A stretch of DNA of 64,000 bases from Platerodrilus igneus. Lineage: Eukaryota; Arthropoda; Insecta; Coleoptera; Lycidae. Location: positions 1,674,001-1,738,000 of the forward strand of contig JARFIW010001452.1 of assembly GCA_036346225.1 (NCBI GenBank), written 5' to 3'. The stretch's first letter is position 1. Every line of letters begins with the position of its first letter. Both the position numbers and the translations under genes were made by a program. The notes under the pieces are model-generated. The model made no database searches and was not told the origin of the DNA. It saw nothing but the letters and a program-made list of their open reading frames with translations. Positions 1-11,513 of this stretch are shown here, piece by piece.

Positions 1-1
1 G

Positions 2-1792
2 ACGGACGAGGCTCTTATTACGTTTGAAATAATAAAAGATGTTCTTACAAAGGCTCCTGTTTTAAGGAGTCCTGATTTTTCGAAAGTTTTTTCTTTACAA
101 TGTGACGCCTCAAATTACGGCGTTGGTTGTGTTTTAACTCAAGTAAAAGGAGACGAAGAACATGTAATTGCTTACGCTTCTCGCAGTTTGAATTCAGCAG
201 AGAAAAATTATTCAGTCACAGAACGGGAACTTTTGGCGGTGTGTTTTGCTATTCAAAAATTCCGACCATATATTGAAGGAACTCATTTTAAGGTCATCAC
301 GGACCATCATTCTTTAATTTGGCTCCACAACTTAAAGGATCCGGCGGGACGTTTAGCTAGATGGGGCGTGAAACTCCAACAATTTGATTTCGAAGTTATC
401 CACAGGAAGGGTAAATTTAATGCGGTACCAGATACATTATCCCGAGCTCCTAGTGGAGCTTATGCTATTAATTCATTAAATTTTTCTTTAGACGAGGTCG
501 AGGATTGGTACAAAAACATGTTAAATAATATTAAGGAAAAGTCAGATCTATATCCCGATTGGAGAGTAGAAAATGATAAAATGTATAAGTTTATTCCGAA
601 TAATTTGAATATCAAAGCCAATTTAATTGAGTGGAAATTAGTAGTGCCGAAATCATGCCGTGCACAAATTTTAAAAGAATGCCATGATGATCCAGTTTCG
701 GCCCATTTGGGTGTATTTAAAACATACACAAAAATCAAAGAGCTCTATTACTGGCCCAAAATGCGGTCATATATTTCTAAATACATTAGTAAATGTGTTA
801 CGTGCTGCCAAAGCAAATCCAGCACGTTCAACCGTTATGGTTTTATGGGCAAAGAGAAAAAAGTTTCATTTCCGTTTCAATGTTTGTCCATTGATTTAAT
901 GGGGCCCTTCCCGCGCTCGAAATTGGAGAATACTTACCTTTTAGTTGTTACTGACTGGTTTACAAAATTCACTTTATTGCATCCCATGCGCAGCGCTTCA
1001 ACAAAACAAATTTGTAATTACCTGGAAAATTTTGTATTTTTGGTATATGGGGTACCTCAAATTTGTATGATAGATAATGGCCCTCAATTTAAAAGTAATT
1101 TATTTTCCAATCTCATGACAAATTATAAAATACCTTCGGTTTGGTTTAACGCCAGCTACCATCCTCAAGTTAATTATGTAGAACGCGTTAACAAGGTAAT
1201 TGGAGCTGCCATTCGCAGTTACATTCAAGATTCTCAGAAGAATTGGGACGATAATATTCACAAAATTGCCCATGCGCTTCGTAATGCTGTTCATGAATCC
1301 ACAAAATATTCCCCAACATTTTTAGCTTTTGGACGCACGGTTCCTCTGACCGGGGAATTTTATAATAAATTAAAGGATTTAAATCCAGAGGATCTGACAA
1401 TTGATACTCGTGAACAATTGGTTCAAGACCTCAATGAATTATCGCCCATCCTTAAAGAAGTTCAGAAAAACATACATTTGGCGTATGAACGTAATACGCA
1501 CTCTTACAATTTAAGGCGCAGACCATTAAATTTCAAAGTAGGGGATTTAGTGTGGAAGCGCAATTTTATATTATCAGATGCTTCTAAACATTTCAATAAA
1601 AAATTAGCCCCGAAGTTCCTAGAAGCAAAGGTGATAGAAGTTTTAGGTTCTACCACTTATCGACTATCTTCCATGGACGGAAAACCGCTAGGGGGTGTTC
1701 CACGTCCAAGACCTAAAACCTCACTAATATTTTATTTTCCAATTTTTTATTTTTTCTTCCGCCAATTTTCTGAAAAGACTCAGTTGTCTTAA
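2..1792 (+). CDS. Ty3/gypsy pol, 3' part: RNase H and integrase (partial)
   Basis: Retrotransposon polyprotein fragment, open from base 2, so its protease and reverse transcriptase lie outside the window. RNase H comes first: CDASNYGVGCVL near base 100, then SRSLNSAEKNYSVTERELLA with its catalytic Glu, then TDHHSL. The integrase follows. Its H2C2 zinc module runs from HDDPVSAHLG (about 682) to CVTCC (about 800). The DDE triad is visible as IDLMGPFP (about 890), MIDNGPQF (about 1070) and VERVNK (about 1180). A GPY/F-like tail (KFLEAKVIEVLG) ends near 1660. The usual N-P of the NPxxER motif is replaced by N-Y-V, and the last 30 residues are a phenylalanine-rich run into the stop, so the native C-terminus may be lost. 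No internal stop is seen. The integrase would insert cDNA into host DNA. Family assignment is firm; the clade within gypsy is not determined. Confidence 0.9.
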   Translation, partial: TDEALITFEIIKDVLTKAPVLRSPDFSKVFSLQCDASNYGVGCVLTQVKGDEEHVIAYASRSLNSAEKNYSVTERELLAVCFAIQKFRPYIEGTHFKVITDHHSLIWLHNLKDPAGRLARWGVKLQQFDFEVIHRKGKFNAVPDTLSRAPSGAYAINSLNFSLDEVEDWYKNMLNNIKEKSDLYPDWRVENDKMYKFIPNNLNIKANLIEWKLVVPKSCRAQILKECHDDPVSAHLGVFKTYTKIKELYYWPKMRSYISKYISKCVTCCQSKSSTFNRYGFMGKEKKVSFPFQCLSIDLMGPFPRSKLENTYLLVVTDWFTKFTLLHPMRSASTKQICNYLENFVFLVYGVPQICMIDNGPQFKSNLFSNLMTNYKIPSVWFNASYHPQVNYVERVNKVIGAAIRSYIQDSQKNWDDNIHKIAHALRNAVHESTKYSPTFLAFGRTVPLTGEFYNKLKDLNPEDLTIDTREQLVQDLNELSPILKEVQKNIHLAYERNTHSYNLRRRPLNFKVGDLVWKRNFILSDASKHFNKKLAPKFLEAKVIEVLGSTTYRLSSMDGKPLGGVPRPRPKTSLIFYFPIFYFFFRQFSEKTQLS

Positions 1793-1883
1793 ACATAATT
1801 GCGGTTGGATGTGTTAATTTCTACATTTATTTTTTCAATTTTCTTGAAATTCCTAAGAGCAATTTCAATTTTTCGAGGGGGGC

Positions 1884-2780
1884 TGTGTAACAAACTGTTT
1901 TAATACGCTTTAATAGTTCTATTATTTCTAAAAATAGTTATTTTCTAGTTTAATTTTAGCATTCTAATTATTAGAATGAAGGTCTTGTAGCATAAATATG
2001 TCTGCAATTGTAAGCAGCTACAAGATCACCCAAGAGCGTCCTAGCGAAGTTCCAGGAAGACATAATCCAAGAGTTAATTAATTTTTCTAAAGGCACTTTA
2101 CTTCAAAGGCACTAAACATGTCAGATTAGTTGCTGTCTATGATTAGATGTCAATCATGTTCTAGGGCCCTATTTATGTCTGGGTGGTCGGAAGGAATTTT
2201 TCAATTAGCGAAGTACTCAACTAAAAATTAGTTCTGAGATCTACTTGTGTGGCTATCTTAGTGCAATTGGCAGTTTAATTAATCTTAAAGATTTACGACC
2301 GGCGTATCCTAAGCCGAGTATGGGAGCCAAGAAAGGGGTTATTTTTCAATTAACTTAAATGTATATAAGGATGCCAGCCGGTGGGAATCGGGGTTGTTTA
2401 TTTCCAGACGCGTTAGAGGTTAAAGCTGGTTGTTTATTTCCAGACTGAGTGAAGTGTTTTATTTCTCTGAAGTCAAGTGCGTGCCGTTATGTTCTAAGTT
2501 AGTTATTTCTCTGAGTAAGTAATTAGTATATGCGGTATTACCATGAGCTCAAGGCTGTGTTATGCAGCATAAGTCAGTTATTTGTTTAAATACAGTATTT
2601 GTAGACTTCCATAAAATTCAACTCCGGGTTAAAGCTCAGTTCAAGTAAATTGATCCGTTAGATTATTGTTTTGGGAGACCGCATCGTTTTAGAAGGGTCT
2701 ACTATTATACTGTGTTTCGAAGGTGTCAGAGGCCGTTAATTAATTAATTAATCCACGGCGACGCCCCTATTTAGAATACA
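1884..2780 (+). repeat. Candidate 3' LTR of the gypsy element
   Basis: About 90 bp after the pol stop a purine-rich tract (cgaggggggctg, about 1874-1885) directly precedes TGTAACAAACTG, the usual layout of a polypurine tract and LTR start. The segment contains a TATA box (gtatataagg, 2361-2370). Just after it, the 13-mer ttgtttatttccagac is repeated twice (about 2395 and 2427), possibly in the transcribed leader. The end is placed at TAGAATACA (2780) only because LTRs end in CA; no second LTR is in the window to confirm it. Confidence 0.45.
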
Positions 2781-2812
2781 ACTGGGAGATATTCTGGAGG
2801 TATTATGGCCTA

Positions 2813-5800
2813 ATGAAATTCACGTCAAACTCAATAATATTTTATAAACGACAACATTTGAAAAAGGACAAAGTACGTTATTTACATAATACTTCACTGG
2901 ACCCATTACAGTATTTGAGAAAAATGTTAAATTTACGGATTTTCGTGGATTTGCAGTGGTTAGGGCAAAAGCTTATATTTTTAAAACGACGACATATGTT
3001 GAAAAACGACATGACCACACCGTAGACAGACAATGGCATTTAGACGAAACACACAAGACCCAACTTCCTTACCTTCCTGCCAACGATCTATTCAAATCAA
3101 GCGCAACACTCCCGAACCGCAACCTTGGATCTATTCTATATCATCCAAAAACAGCGAAATTCCATTGCGTTAGTACAGAAACTATACCTTCCATATAATA
3201 AAATCCCCAACTCCCTCTCCCTTCATTCGTTAAGATACATATACCCAGACTCCCCAAATCTCAAATACAGATCAGCCATTATACTCAATAATCTTCAAAC
3301 AGGTGGTACCTACCCTGCTACAGTTTTCACCGCCAATATCAGTCTAATAAGCTACATTGGAAAACTGAGACCGTATTCCTAATCTCCAGTTGTTTCCAAT
3401 TCAGTACAACGTCGACACAATCTTCTACTAATTAGACCACGTATTTACAGTGAAAAGAAACGCCAAAGCGAAATCCACGCTATGGTTCAACGACAATACG
3501 TACTACAAGAGACAAAAATTAGAAGACCTTCAATCAACACAACTTACACAACCTGAACACCCAAACACGCATTCCCACCTGAGAATACCAACACCATCCT
3601 GCAAAAACATCGAATATACTCCTATTTAACGATCAAAACCTCACTACGTTTGATATCCTACATAACTTGCCCCTCCCCACTTTACAAATTACCATAAAAT
3701 ACCTTGATTCAATACGCAAAAAGCGGATTGGACAGTCTACGTTGAAGCCCTACTAAGCAAATCCCGACTATCCCATCAACATATGCAGACCTAAACCTCC
3801 ACCAAATAGCCTATTCCATTGCAAACAGTATCATTTCTGCAGCCTCCGCAACAATCCCCACGCCGTGGTAAACATCAAAACTCATACAAATAAGAAGCCG
3901 GACAGCCAAATCTGACACAAATGTAATCATCAACATGTCTCAATCAGATACCAACACGGGATGACTATACAAAGAACAAATCACATTAAACACCGAACAA
4001 CACTACCACAACCTATTCCAAAAACATCATACTGGCCCTTGGAAAACATATCGAAACTTTATAAAACTACCCCTATTCCACGTCATACCATCCCTAAAAA
4101 CTCAACCTCCTCATCTCTCATAAGTACACCGAATTAGACACGGCAATCGCATTCCGAACACTGGACGTACAGTCATTAATACAACAACAACTTATGACGG
4201 ATCACAACCGCTACAGATCTAGTCGTCGAGCTAGAAATCACTCCGTTAGACTCATTAGTCTCCAAATTAAGTCTCTATAAAGCCCCTAGTCTTGACTTGA
4301 TTGCAAACCAAATACTACAAACGTCCTAACCCATAATTAGGGAATACACACACATACTATTCTAGGAATGTTTGGCCACCTCAAACTTGATACATTGCAT
4401 TCAACACTATCGTATCCATGGCTTTTGTCCAGGTTACAGCTTAGAAAAATATTCGATTCCTAATCACAACAGTCCAGTCATCGCCTTTAAAATACACAAT
4501 AATCCGCTTTATAGACTATGATGGCCAAATTTCTTCAATCAACTTTAACAAGTCAACTTTCTGTCCAACCTATTCCGCATAATACAATCTAATCTCACCT
4601 TCGGCACAGCTACATTTTATTCGAACCTCCACACAATCATCAAACGAATAATCCAAGGATTGCCCTCTCTCACATTCTTTGGAACTTATCCTTAACCTGA
4701 ATCTTCAATCTACGGCTACGCACACGACCTTGCATGCCTAATCCAGGGCAACTTCAGAGCACCTCTAGAATTCACCGCTGCCCTACTGATAAACATAATT
4801 GCGTCCTGGCCCTTCTTAAACAAACAGCCAATATCACCATTCAAAACCAAAATCCTCTTTCTTAAAGACTTCTTAGATCTTCGAAGAAACCCAGTCAACA
4901 GAATCCTACATAGCCCCATTATGTTCTCATTAACAGCTTCATATCTCTTCAAACTCAGAATTAAAATAAATCTTATCCTAAGCAATACCCGGCGTGCCTT
5001 ACCAAAATTGGTGTACCTAAATACACCTACACGCAGACATCTTCCTACATATAATAATCCCAACCATTCGTTATGCCGTCGACTTCTGGCTTCTCTTAAC
5101 ACTTCCGTCCTCTAAACATTTCTTAAATACCATCATTAAACCTTTCTTTTTATAGTTCTCAAGAACATACTAAACCACCTCCATAAGCATATTGCACACC
5201 TTGGTACAAATAACTCTCAATTGAAATTCTCCTAAACTCAGTCAACCAAACAACGTTCAATAAACTTTCACGACAGAATCATAAATTTTAATGAATATCT
5301 ATCCTTAACCAAGACTAGTCTATCTAGAATCCTAAATTCCATCACCCACCTCTAGCAACAACAGTGGTCCTCTTCCTCTACATACAGATACACATAGGAT
5401 CTCTTCCCTGACATTACACTATACCACCACACATTTTCTTCCGCAACAGAGCTACGATTTAATTCTTGACAGAACACGACAAATTTTGTAAAAACCTACA
5501 TCGATTTAACCTAACCCTTTCACCACTCTGACCCGCTCCGACCAACTACATCTAGAAATCTCAACCCATCGTATATATTCCTGTTTTCTAAATACACAGT
5601 TACAAATAAACCTCATCTAGACCCCTATTCTCAACTACATAGTATAAATTTCCTAGTTTCTAACTACCCACAAGAATAAAACATATTCCTTAACAAAATC
5701 CTACTTATCAAACCTCTACTTTCTAACGACTCCGATCCACACATATTTTTCACACAATTCATTGCTTATGCAATATCCAATATCCAACAACGTAGAGCGA

Positions 5801-5820
5801 GACGACAAGAGCAACGGCTT
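2813..5820 (+). pseudogene. Decayed jockey-like non-LTR retrotransposon relic
   Basis: A strongly G-poor, C-rich stretch with no long reading frame but with recognisable reverse-transcriptase landmarks in order. Near 4270-4320 a broken KAPS-LDLIANQILQ matches the KAPGxDxIxN box of jockey-type enzymes. Near 4635-4660 IIQGLPS stands where AGVPQGS is expected. Near 4711-4735 YGYAHDLACL stands for the catalytic Y-A-D-D box, with His replacing Asp, which would kill catalysis. A C-terminal LGV-like stretch (KLVYLNTPTRRHLP, about 5005-5045) follows. Each landmark is interrupted by stops or frame changes. The first part (2813-3400) has short open stretches I cannot assign; it may be the ORF1 region. 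Reading as jockey clade is inference from the motifs only. Confidence 0.5.
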
Positions 5821-5899
5821 ATAACATTCAGTTTAAAACCATATCTATTTATCCTTTTATCATTTATAATTTACGTTTGTATTCTATAAATGTTGTTTG

Positions 5900-6230
5900 C
5901 TATATCGGCGGGAGATATAGACAACGGTTTGGAAATCAAGTAAAAGACTGTAGAAGCTACCCAGAAGCAGATATAGACACTTACCACAACATCGTAATTA
6001 TGAAGACCGCTTTTTAAATTTAAAAACTTGAAAAAAAGAATCGGAAAAGGCACTTTGACTTTGAGAAACTAAAAGATAAACATATTTACGAAAGATCTGA
6101 AAAAGTAAATGCATTGCTGAAAGATATCGAAAAATTTTCTGGTACTAAAGAAGCATAAACAGAAAGGAATAGCATTAAATCCAGCCTAGACATGGCGGCC
6201 AGGAATATTCTGGGAGTAGATGTAGGACAG
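5900..6230 (+). pseudogene. Fragment of RTE/L2-like LINE endonuclease
   Basis: Encodes, with one early stop, the end of an apurinic-type endonuclease domain. It is recognisable by RFGNQVKDCRSYPEADIDT and a following H-N-I-V-I-M-K, where the active-site Asp-His pair is expected; here Asp is Tyr. The same DNA recurs with better reading at 33578-33870 (RFRDQVKDCRSYLEADIDTD), so this is a second, more decayed copy of that LINE. It breaks off around 6230. Confidence 0.75.
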
Positions 6231-6254
6231 GGTATTTGGGCCCTAATTTGCTAC

Positions 6255-6330
6255 AGCATCCTCATTTGCTCCCTCATCTGGACCAAATTTACATGTAAAT
6301 TCCCATAAGGGGCAAATGAGGGAGATGAAT
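6255..6330. repeat. Imperfect inverted repeat around a 16-bp palindrome
   Basis: The perfect palindrome AATTTACATGTAAATT (6286-6301) sits between two imperfect inverted arms, catcctcatttgctccct (about 6258) and its near complement ending in gggagatga (about 6328). It may be a small MITE remnant. No protein is associated. Confidence 0.4.
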
Positions 6331-6416
6331 CTTTTCCTTGCTCCTCCTTGCTCTCCACCTTGCTCGGACACCCCCACAACCATTTTTATTACGTCACACC
6401 CGCCTTCTTTCCACCC

Positions 6417-7009
6417 GCGAGATAAATCTTTCTCCACATTTCCGCCTATGAGATAAGTGTGCCTTGTTTGGTATCAATTAATATTAGAATTTTCTCAGCT
6501 ACCCGAATCTCTAAGATTTTTTTAGATGGCATGATCCCCCAGCGAACTACTTTCATTTCAAGATTTTTTTACCGACAGCGATTTCTGACCGTCCTTATAA
6601 ATTTTCTTAACCATGCGGTACATCAAATTACTTTAGATTTTTACGCAGAATCCGATTCTGTTAACAGATTTGATATAGGACCGCCCCTTACAAAGTCACA
6701 CATATATCCTCTGCGAGATAAATCTTTCTCCACATTTTCACCCACGAGATAAATGTGCCTTGTTTGATATCAATTAATATTAGATTTTTCTCAGCTACCC
6801 GAATATTTAGGAATTTTTTAGATTGCATCATCTCCCAAGGAGCCACCCCAATTTTAAGATTTTTTACCAGCAGCAGCGATTTCTAACCATCCTTATAAAT
6901 TTTTTAACTATCCGACAAATCAAATTAGTATAGAATTTTACGCGAAATCCGAATCTGTAAACAGATTTAATATAGGATCACCCCTTACAAAGTTACACAT
7001 ATACCCTCT
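6417..7009. repeat. Two tandem copies of a 296-bp repeat
   Basis: Copy 1 (6417-6712) and copy 2 (6713-7009) are diverged direct repeats joined head to tail. Both start gcgagataaatctttctccacatt (or a near match), share gtgccttgtttg.tatcaatta, tcagctacccgaat and taacagattt.atatagga, and end in catata.cctct. Divergence is roughly 15-20 percent by eye. No reading frame is shared, so this looks like a satellite monomer dimer or a tandem duplication of a non-coding element. Confidence 0.85.
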
Positions 7010-7164
7010 AAACTATAACTTTCCTGCAGCTCATACCTATAAGAAAATCTAAAAACCATTCTTAAAACTTTTTATTACAGACAATTTTTACTAATACAGT
7101 TTAAATTTTCTAAACTACATTTCTAAATACATATTGACAATTTTTATTCTTATCCTAGAACTCC

Positions 7165-7368
7165 TCACATCGGCTTATACTTATTAATATTTATTTCTAA
7201 ATAAAGCACCTTTTCCAAAGACCAACCGGCCCCACGTGTTTCAAATTCTTCTGATTTTGTTCTCATGGTTTCGCTTAAGACCTCGTACATATTTTCCAGA
7301 TTACTAGAAGACGTTATAACCATATTTTTTGTGTTAAAGGATTTCACATCCGTAGTCTCTTCTCCCAT
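7165..7368 (-). pseudogene. Fragment resembling the GWxLxxIxxLxININKY motif of a DNA-element protein
   Basis: A 67-residue open stretch ending RGAGWSLEKVLYLEININKY. The motif G-S/A-G-W-x-L-x-x-I-x-x-L-x-I-x-I-N-K-Y-x-P resembles the N-terminal region of uncharacterised insect proteins that sometimes also carry a type-B DNA polymerase domain, as in Maverick/Polinton-like elements. Here the frame stops right after K-Y-K-P-M and no polymerase follows. The family link is from memory of the motif and is weak; function is unknown. Confidence 0.3.
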
Positions 7369-7754
7369 TTTTGTGTAAACGCTGTAGAGTTCGCAATAGA
7401 CTTTTATTGCTGTATGTTGTGTTTTTTTTCATTAAGTAATCGAATAAACCGCTCTTTCTGCTTCCAAAGAAAATCGGACACTCCATTGTCGACACTGGCG
7501 TTCTTTATGCGATAGCTAGCCATACGGTTGTTAAACGCAGTGCTAACCATTTCTACACCAGTAGCGGTAACTGTTGCATTTTATGTCTGTTGCTTCTCAA
7601 GTGTGCGGCATAGGTAGTCTTTTCCATTTCGAAATCGCAGATTTGCATAAGTGGGTGCTAGAGTTACAAAAGGTGCGGCTATTACACGATACTATCTAAT
7701 GATAGGATGGTACTTGGGTAAGCGAATCGAAAAGCTTAACTAGTATCCGTAAAG

Positions 7755-8652
7755 TGTAGTGGTATGAAAGGTTAAGTTTGATCAAGACAATCATCTGGGT
7801 AGAATATTAAAGGTGGTTGCAGAGATTTGGATAGTGAGTGGGGATCAGGTGAATCCAGGCATAATCACAAAGTGTATGGGCACAACGACAAGGGTTTTGG
7901 GTACACATCATCAGAGGTAACGAAGGACGAAGATTACTCCAGGTAGAGAAAATTAATTTCTTACTTTTTGCTTGAACATTTGTGCTGATATTTTTGTATT
8001 TGAGTGTTTTGACTTATTGGGGGTGTATTTTATTACCATAAAAACTCATTTAAAGGAGTATATATGTACAGGACAATTATTATTGATTATTTAAAAATGT
8101 TTATTAATGATATAAAAATGTTGTTGTAATGAGTAAACGGGTCTTTAACTTTATTTTAAACAAAAATGCGAGGTTTAAAAGCATTTAGAGTAACTGGGTT
8201 ATACTGAGCTTAAAATAGACCAGAATAAAAATCAATTTAGTGTTGCACGACGGGCCCATCTACTCGTCTAAAATAAAATTGTTGAAATATATTAAAATCC
8301 TGAAATTTTAAGAGATGTATAAATTGAGATGGTAACAGTTTTTATCAAACTGTATGTACCAATGTGTAAATATTTTCTTACTAATGGAAACTTGTTAATA
8401 TGTGTAAATAAAGATGGTTGTATGTCTTGTTGCATTATTTGAGTGGTAATTTCATTTGACCGTGTTTGTGAGAAAGGAATGTACTTAGAATGGTAAGTAT
8501 TCTAGAACAAACAGATTTCTAAGCTAGCCAGTGTGTGCAGATGAAGAAGGAGGCGTTCCAAAGAAACAGTAAGAATTTTTTTAAATTTTATTTTCAGAAA
8601 ATTTTGTGACGGTCCAACAGAGGCGATTCTGATTTTTTAGAGATCCACGGCA
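7755..8652 (+). repeat. LTR copy A (5' LTR, internally deleted) of the TA-associated LTR family
   Basis: Starts TGTAGTGG like copy E (12924) and ends CCACGGCA just before a primer-binding-site-like sequence. Positions 8336-8652 repeat at 12430-12746 with only scattered differences (for example tcaaactgtatgtaccaatg in both). That flanking pair, with a gag between, is the reason for calling these LTRs. The 7930-8290 part also matches 60235-60570 (copy C). A poly(A) signal AATAAA lies at 8407. The U3 promoter part seen in copies C, D and E is missing here, so this copy is probably promoterless. Confidence 0.65.
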
Positions 8653-8685
8653 ATTTTATGGCGACCCGAACGTGAGGGCGTGATT
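8601..8685 (+). other. Two PBS-like modules at the LTR A / leader junction
   Basis: Module 1 (8601-8652) begins attttgtgacggtccaacag and ends at the LTR terminus CCACGGCA. Module 2 (from 8653) begins attttatggcgacccgaacg. TGGCGACCC at 8659 lies 6 bp after the LTR end and resembles a tRNA 3'-end complement; with the following CGTGAGGG it is closest to the lysine-tRNA site TGGCGCCCAACGTGGGG. It is therefore the candidate minus-strand primer-binding site of this element. Confidence 0.5.
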
Positions 8686-8797
8686 CTCAGATAAAAATTT
8701 GAAAATTTTATTCCAGGAAACTGCCGAGCTGAGAAAGAGTGTGTGCATAGTGTAATTTGTAAATATTTTTAAGTGTGAGAGAAAGTGATTTGAACGT

Positions 8798-9914
8798 ATG
8801 CAGAGAAAGGGGTGGCTAAGAAGCCAAGGAGTTGAAATTGGAAGTGACGATAGTGCGTTATTTGATAAATCAGGAAAAATGGAGGAAGCCGGAGGTAGTA
8901 GGGATCAGTCAAAAACAAAGTCGGGAGAAGCTGGAAATGAATTAATAATGAGAATGTTAGAGGCAATGCGACTAGGTAAAGAAGAATCAAACCGGAAATT
9001 GGAGCAAATGAGTGCAAAATCGTACTGGAAGTTTGAGCAAATGAGCCAGAAAATCGATAATTCGACGAAAGAATTTTCTGAGTTTAAAAATTGTTTAACG
9101 ATGAAAATGAGGGGAAGTAGAAAATAGGGTTGATAAAAATGAACGTGATTTAAGAGGTTTGAGTCAGGAGATGTGACAATTAAGGACGGAGTTTAAAATT
9201 TTCTGTAAAGATGAGATCAATGTAAAAATGACACAGGTAACAGATTCATGTAGAGATCAGCTAGGAAGGGTTGAGAGCGAAGTTAGCGGAATTAAACAGA
9301 ATGTGCCGACTTTGATGGGGGATGATCCCAGATTTGTAACAGGTAATATATCACTGGACCAGCAGATACAATTCTATGGGGATAGTAGGGTGAACCCTCA
9401 AATTTTTATAAATAATATTAAAGGTTTAGTAGATAATTTATTTGATGAACAGACAAAACTAAATATTGTAAAGGCGTTAATGAAAGACCATGCTAAGGCC
9501 TAGTATAATCTCATAGGGCAGGAGATAGAAACTTACAGTGAATTTGAAGACAGATTTTTGAAACACTACTGGAGCGACCACAGACAATACCAAGTACGTG
9601 ACGATTTAATAACTGGTAAATATAAGGGTGAATTTGCAGGAAGTAGGAAATATAGCATAGCTAAACAACTAAATCCACCATTACCAGATCGACAAATTAT
9701 AAAATACCTTTCGCGACATTTTGAGGTTGAGGTTCGACAACACGTAGCGTTGCAAAATATCGTAGATAGGGAAATGTTTTTAGAGTACCTGCTGAGGTAT
9801 GAAGACGTAAGTAGTAGACGACCTTGTGAGACTAAGGAACGAAATGTGAATACCGTTAGGTTTGATAATAGAAGTGACAGTTATCCAAGACGGGGGACAA
9901 ATTTTTTATTTTAA
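8798..9914 (+). pseudogene. LTR-retrotransposon gag, broken
   Basis: The first frame (8798-9127) begins at the first ATG after the leader and is hydrophilic, with a likely coiled coil (repeated KLEQM, KFEQM, about residues 45-100). A frame change between 9127 and 9228 leads to a second frame carrying the capsid-like core: VNPQIFINNIKGLVDNLF (about 9391) and, after an in-frame TAG at 9501-9503, YSEFEDRFLKHYW, VRDDLITGKYKGEF and SIAKQLNPPLPDRQIIKYLSRHF. This matches gag of a class of insect gypsy-like elements in which Y-x-x-F-x-x-x-F-L-x-x-Y-W is conserved. Stop at 9912-9914. No CCHC knuckle is seen. Gag would form the particle; this copy cannot, because of one frameshift and one stop. Confidence 0.7.
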
Positions 9915-10204
9915 CAGCCGACAGAACTGGGAACCACGACAGACATTAATTCGGAGCAATAGCGTAGGTATAGAGGACCGGCACCAAGACCTGGGGTACC
10001 CAGACAAAACAGTTTGCCGGATATGAGGGGGACACAGACGACAAACAATAGAGGAAATGACAGCACTAACAGGGTAGAAACGCCAAGGACATATGCAGAA
10101 GTAGTGGCAAGACCAGAACCGAGTAGAGAGAACAGATCTGAAATTAAAGAAAATGTGTGTGACAGATTTATGCCAATAAAAAGAATCACCTGGTAGCGCC
10201 AAAT

Positions 10205-10870
10205 AAAAAGCGATTTGCTGTAGTGAATAGTCTAGTTGTTTTGAAAGTAGAGTTAGGTTCAGTAAGCTGTGAGCAGTAATTCATAATTGTACCTGGATTG
10301 AAATTTAAATGGATATTAGGGGTCGATTGTATGATGAAATTAGGAGTAGCTATAGATATGGAGAGGAAGGTAGTTAGGATTAGGGATAGGATATTGCCCT
10401 GGAAGGCAAGTTATGAGGTCACAGAGGATGACATGGGGTTATGTATTAATGTTATAGAGGTAGATGAAGAAGAGGTGTGTTACACACAAGATTTAAAGGT
10501 AGGCACAAAGAAGATAAGTGGCAATGATAATTTTGGTAAATTGAATTTAGGAGATTTTTACGGGGTGACTATAGTACATAAAGCGTCTAGAAGAGATAAA
10601 GAATTTTCTATAGAGGGAGAAAATGAAAATGTTAAGGTAGTATCGTTTGGTTTGTTCGCATCAAAGGGAATAATAGTGAATGAGAAACAGACAAGTATAA
10701 GGACAGAAGAAGAAATACTTAAGAGTCAGAATAGTAAGGATAGTTTGATTTTATATGAAACAATAGGGAGAATAACTATAGAGATAGAAGGAGGAAAGAT
10801 GGGGACGAAGTTTATTAAGATGGTAAGAAGAAGGACATGGAGGGTCAAGAAAAGAGTCAGATTTAAATAA
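10205..10870 (+). pseudogene. Retroviral-type aspartic protease remnant and downstream pol N-terminus
   Basis: The stretch VPGLKFKWILGVDCMMKLG (about 10288-10345) fits the C-terminal half of a retropepsin, whose hallmark is I-L-G-x-D. The segment before it (VVLKVELGSVS..., about 10235) would be the flap region but contains a TAA near 10279. The catalytic D-T/S-G triad is not found; the DNA between gag and this point is too short to hold it, so it seems deleted. The frame continues open to 10870 as a charged segment (VIEVDEEEVCYTQDLKVG) of unknown role that ends in a basic tail. No reverse transcriptase or integrase follows. Confidence 0.55.
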
Positions 10871-11513
10871 CGAGACGTGTAAATAGATGAAAATATAGAT
10901 AGGTGAATAGTTAGGGTTGGATTTAAATAAATAGGGATAGAGATAGGTGTATATAGAGAAGTAGAACTAGGAATAGGATAAATAAGGGGAGATAGTTAGA
11001 GGTATATATAGAGTTAAGTGTGAATAGTTAGTGTAATAAATAGATAGTGATAGAAATAGGTAATTGTAAATATAAATAATTGTACATAAGAAGTGGGAAA
11101 AGAAATAAATAGAAACAAAGGAAGATAGATATGAAGAAATAGTGAGTTACATAAAGAGATAATGCTCGACAAAATTAAAGGTAAATAAGTAAAAATAGGA
11201 GGTGAAGAGTTAGTAATAGTTAGTAATAGATAGTTGATAAGTAGGGATAGATGTGAATAGTTAGTTATAAAAAAAGATAGGTGTAGATAGATAGAAATAA
11301 TTAGAGATAGATAGAAATAGGTAGGAATAGGTGGATAATGAGTGATAGGTTGGTTGAATATGCATAGGTAGAGTTAGGTGAGTAGATAGGTGTGTATAAA
11401 TATGATGTAAGAATAGGTAGTAGGAATTAGTCCACGTATTTAAATTCAAGAAAATCGAGAAGTGGAATTGTAGGTTAAATAGGTTAAATAGGTCTAGATA
11501 ATAAAATTTTAAC
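10871..11513 (+). other. C-depleted ATAG/GATAGGT-rich tract replacing pol
   Basis: About 640 bp in which cytosine is almost absent from the plus strand and short motifs such as atagat, gataggt and aatagt recur irregularly. It fills the space where the reverse transcriptase and integrase of the LTR element should be and runs into LTR copy D. It has no reading frame on the plus strand. It could be an expanded low-complexity sequence or an extreme form of the element's purine-rich strand bias. Confidence 0.7.

Noticed and set aside
1100..1400. Two minus-strand frames
   Set aside because: Antisense of the intact gypsy integrase frame.
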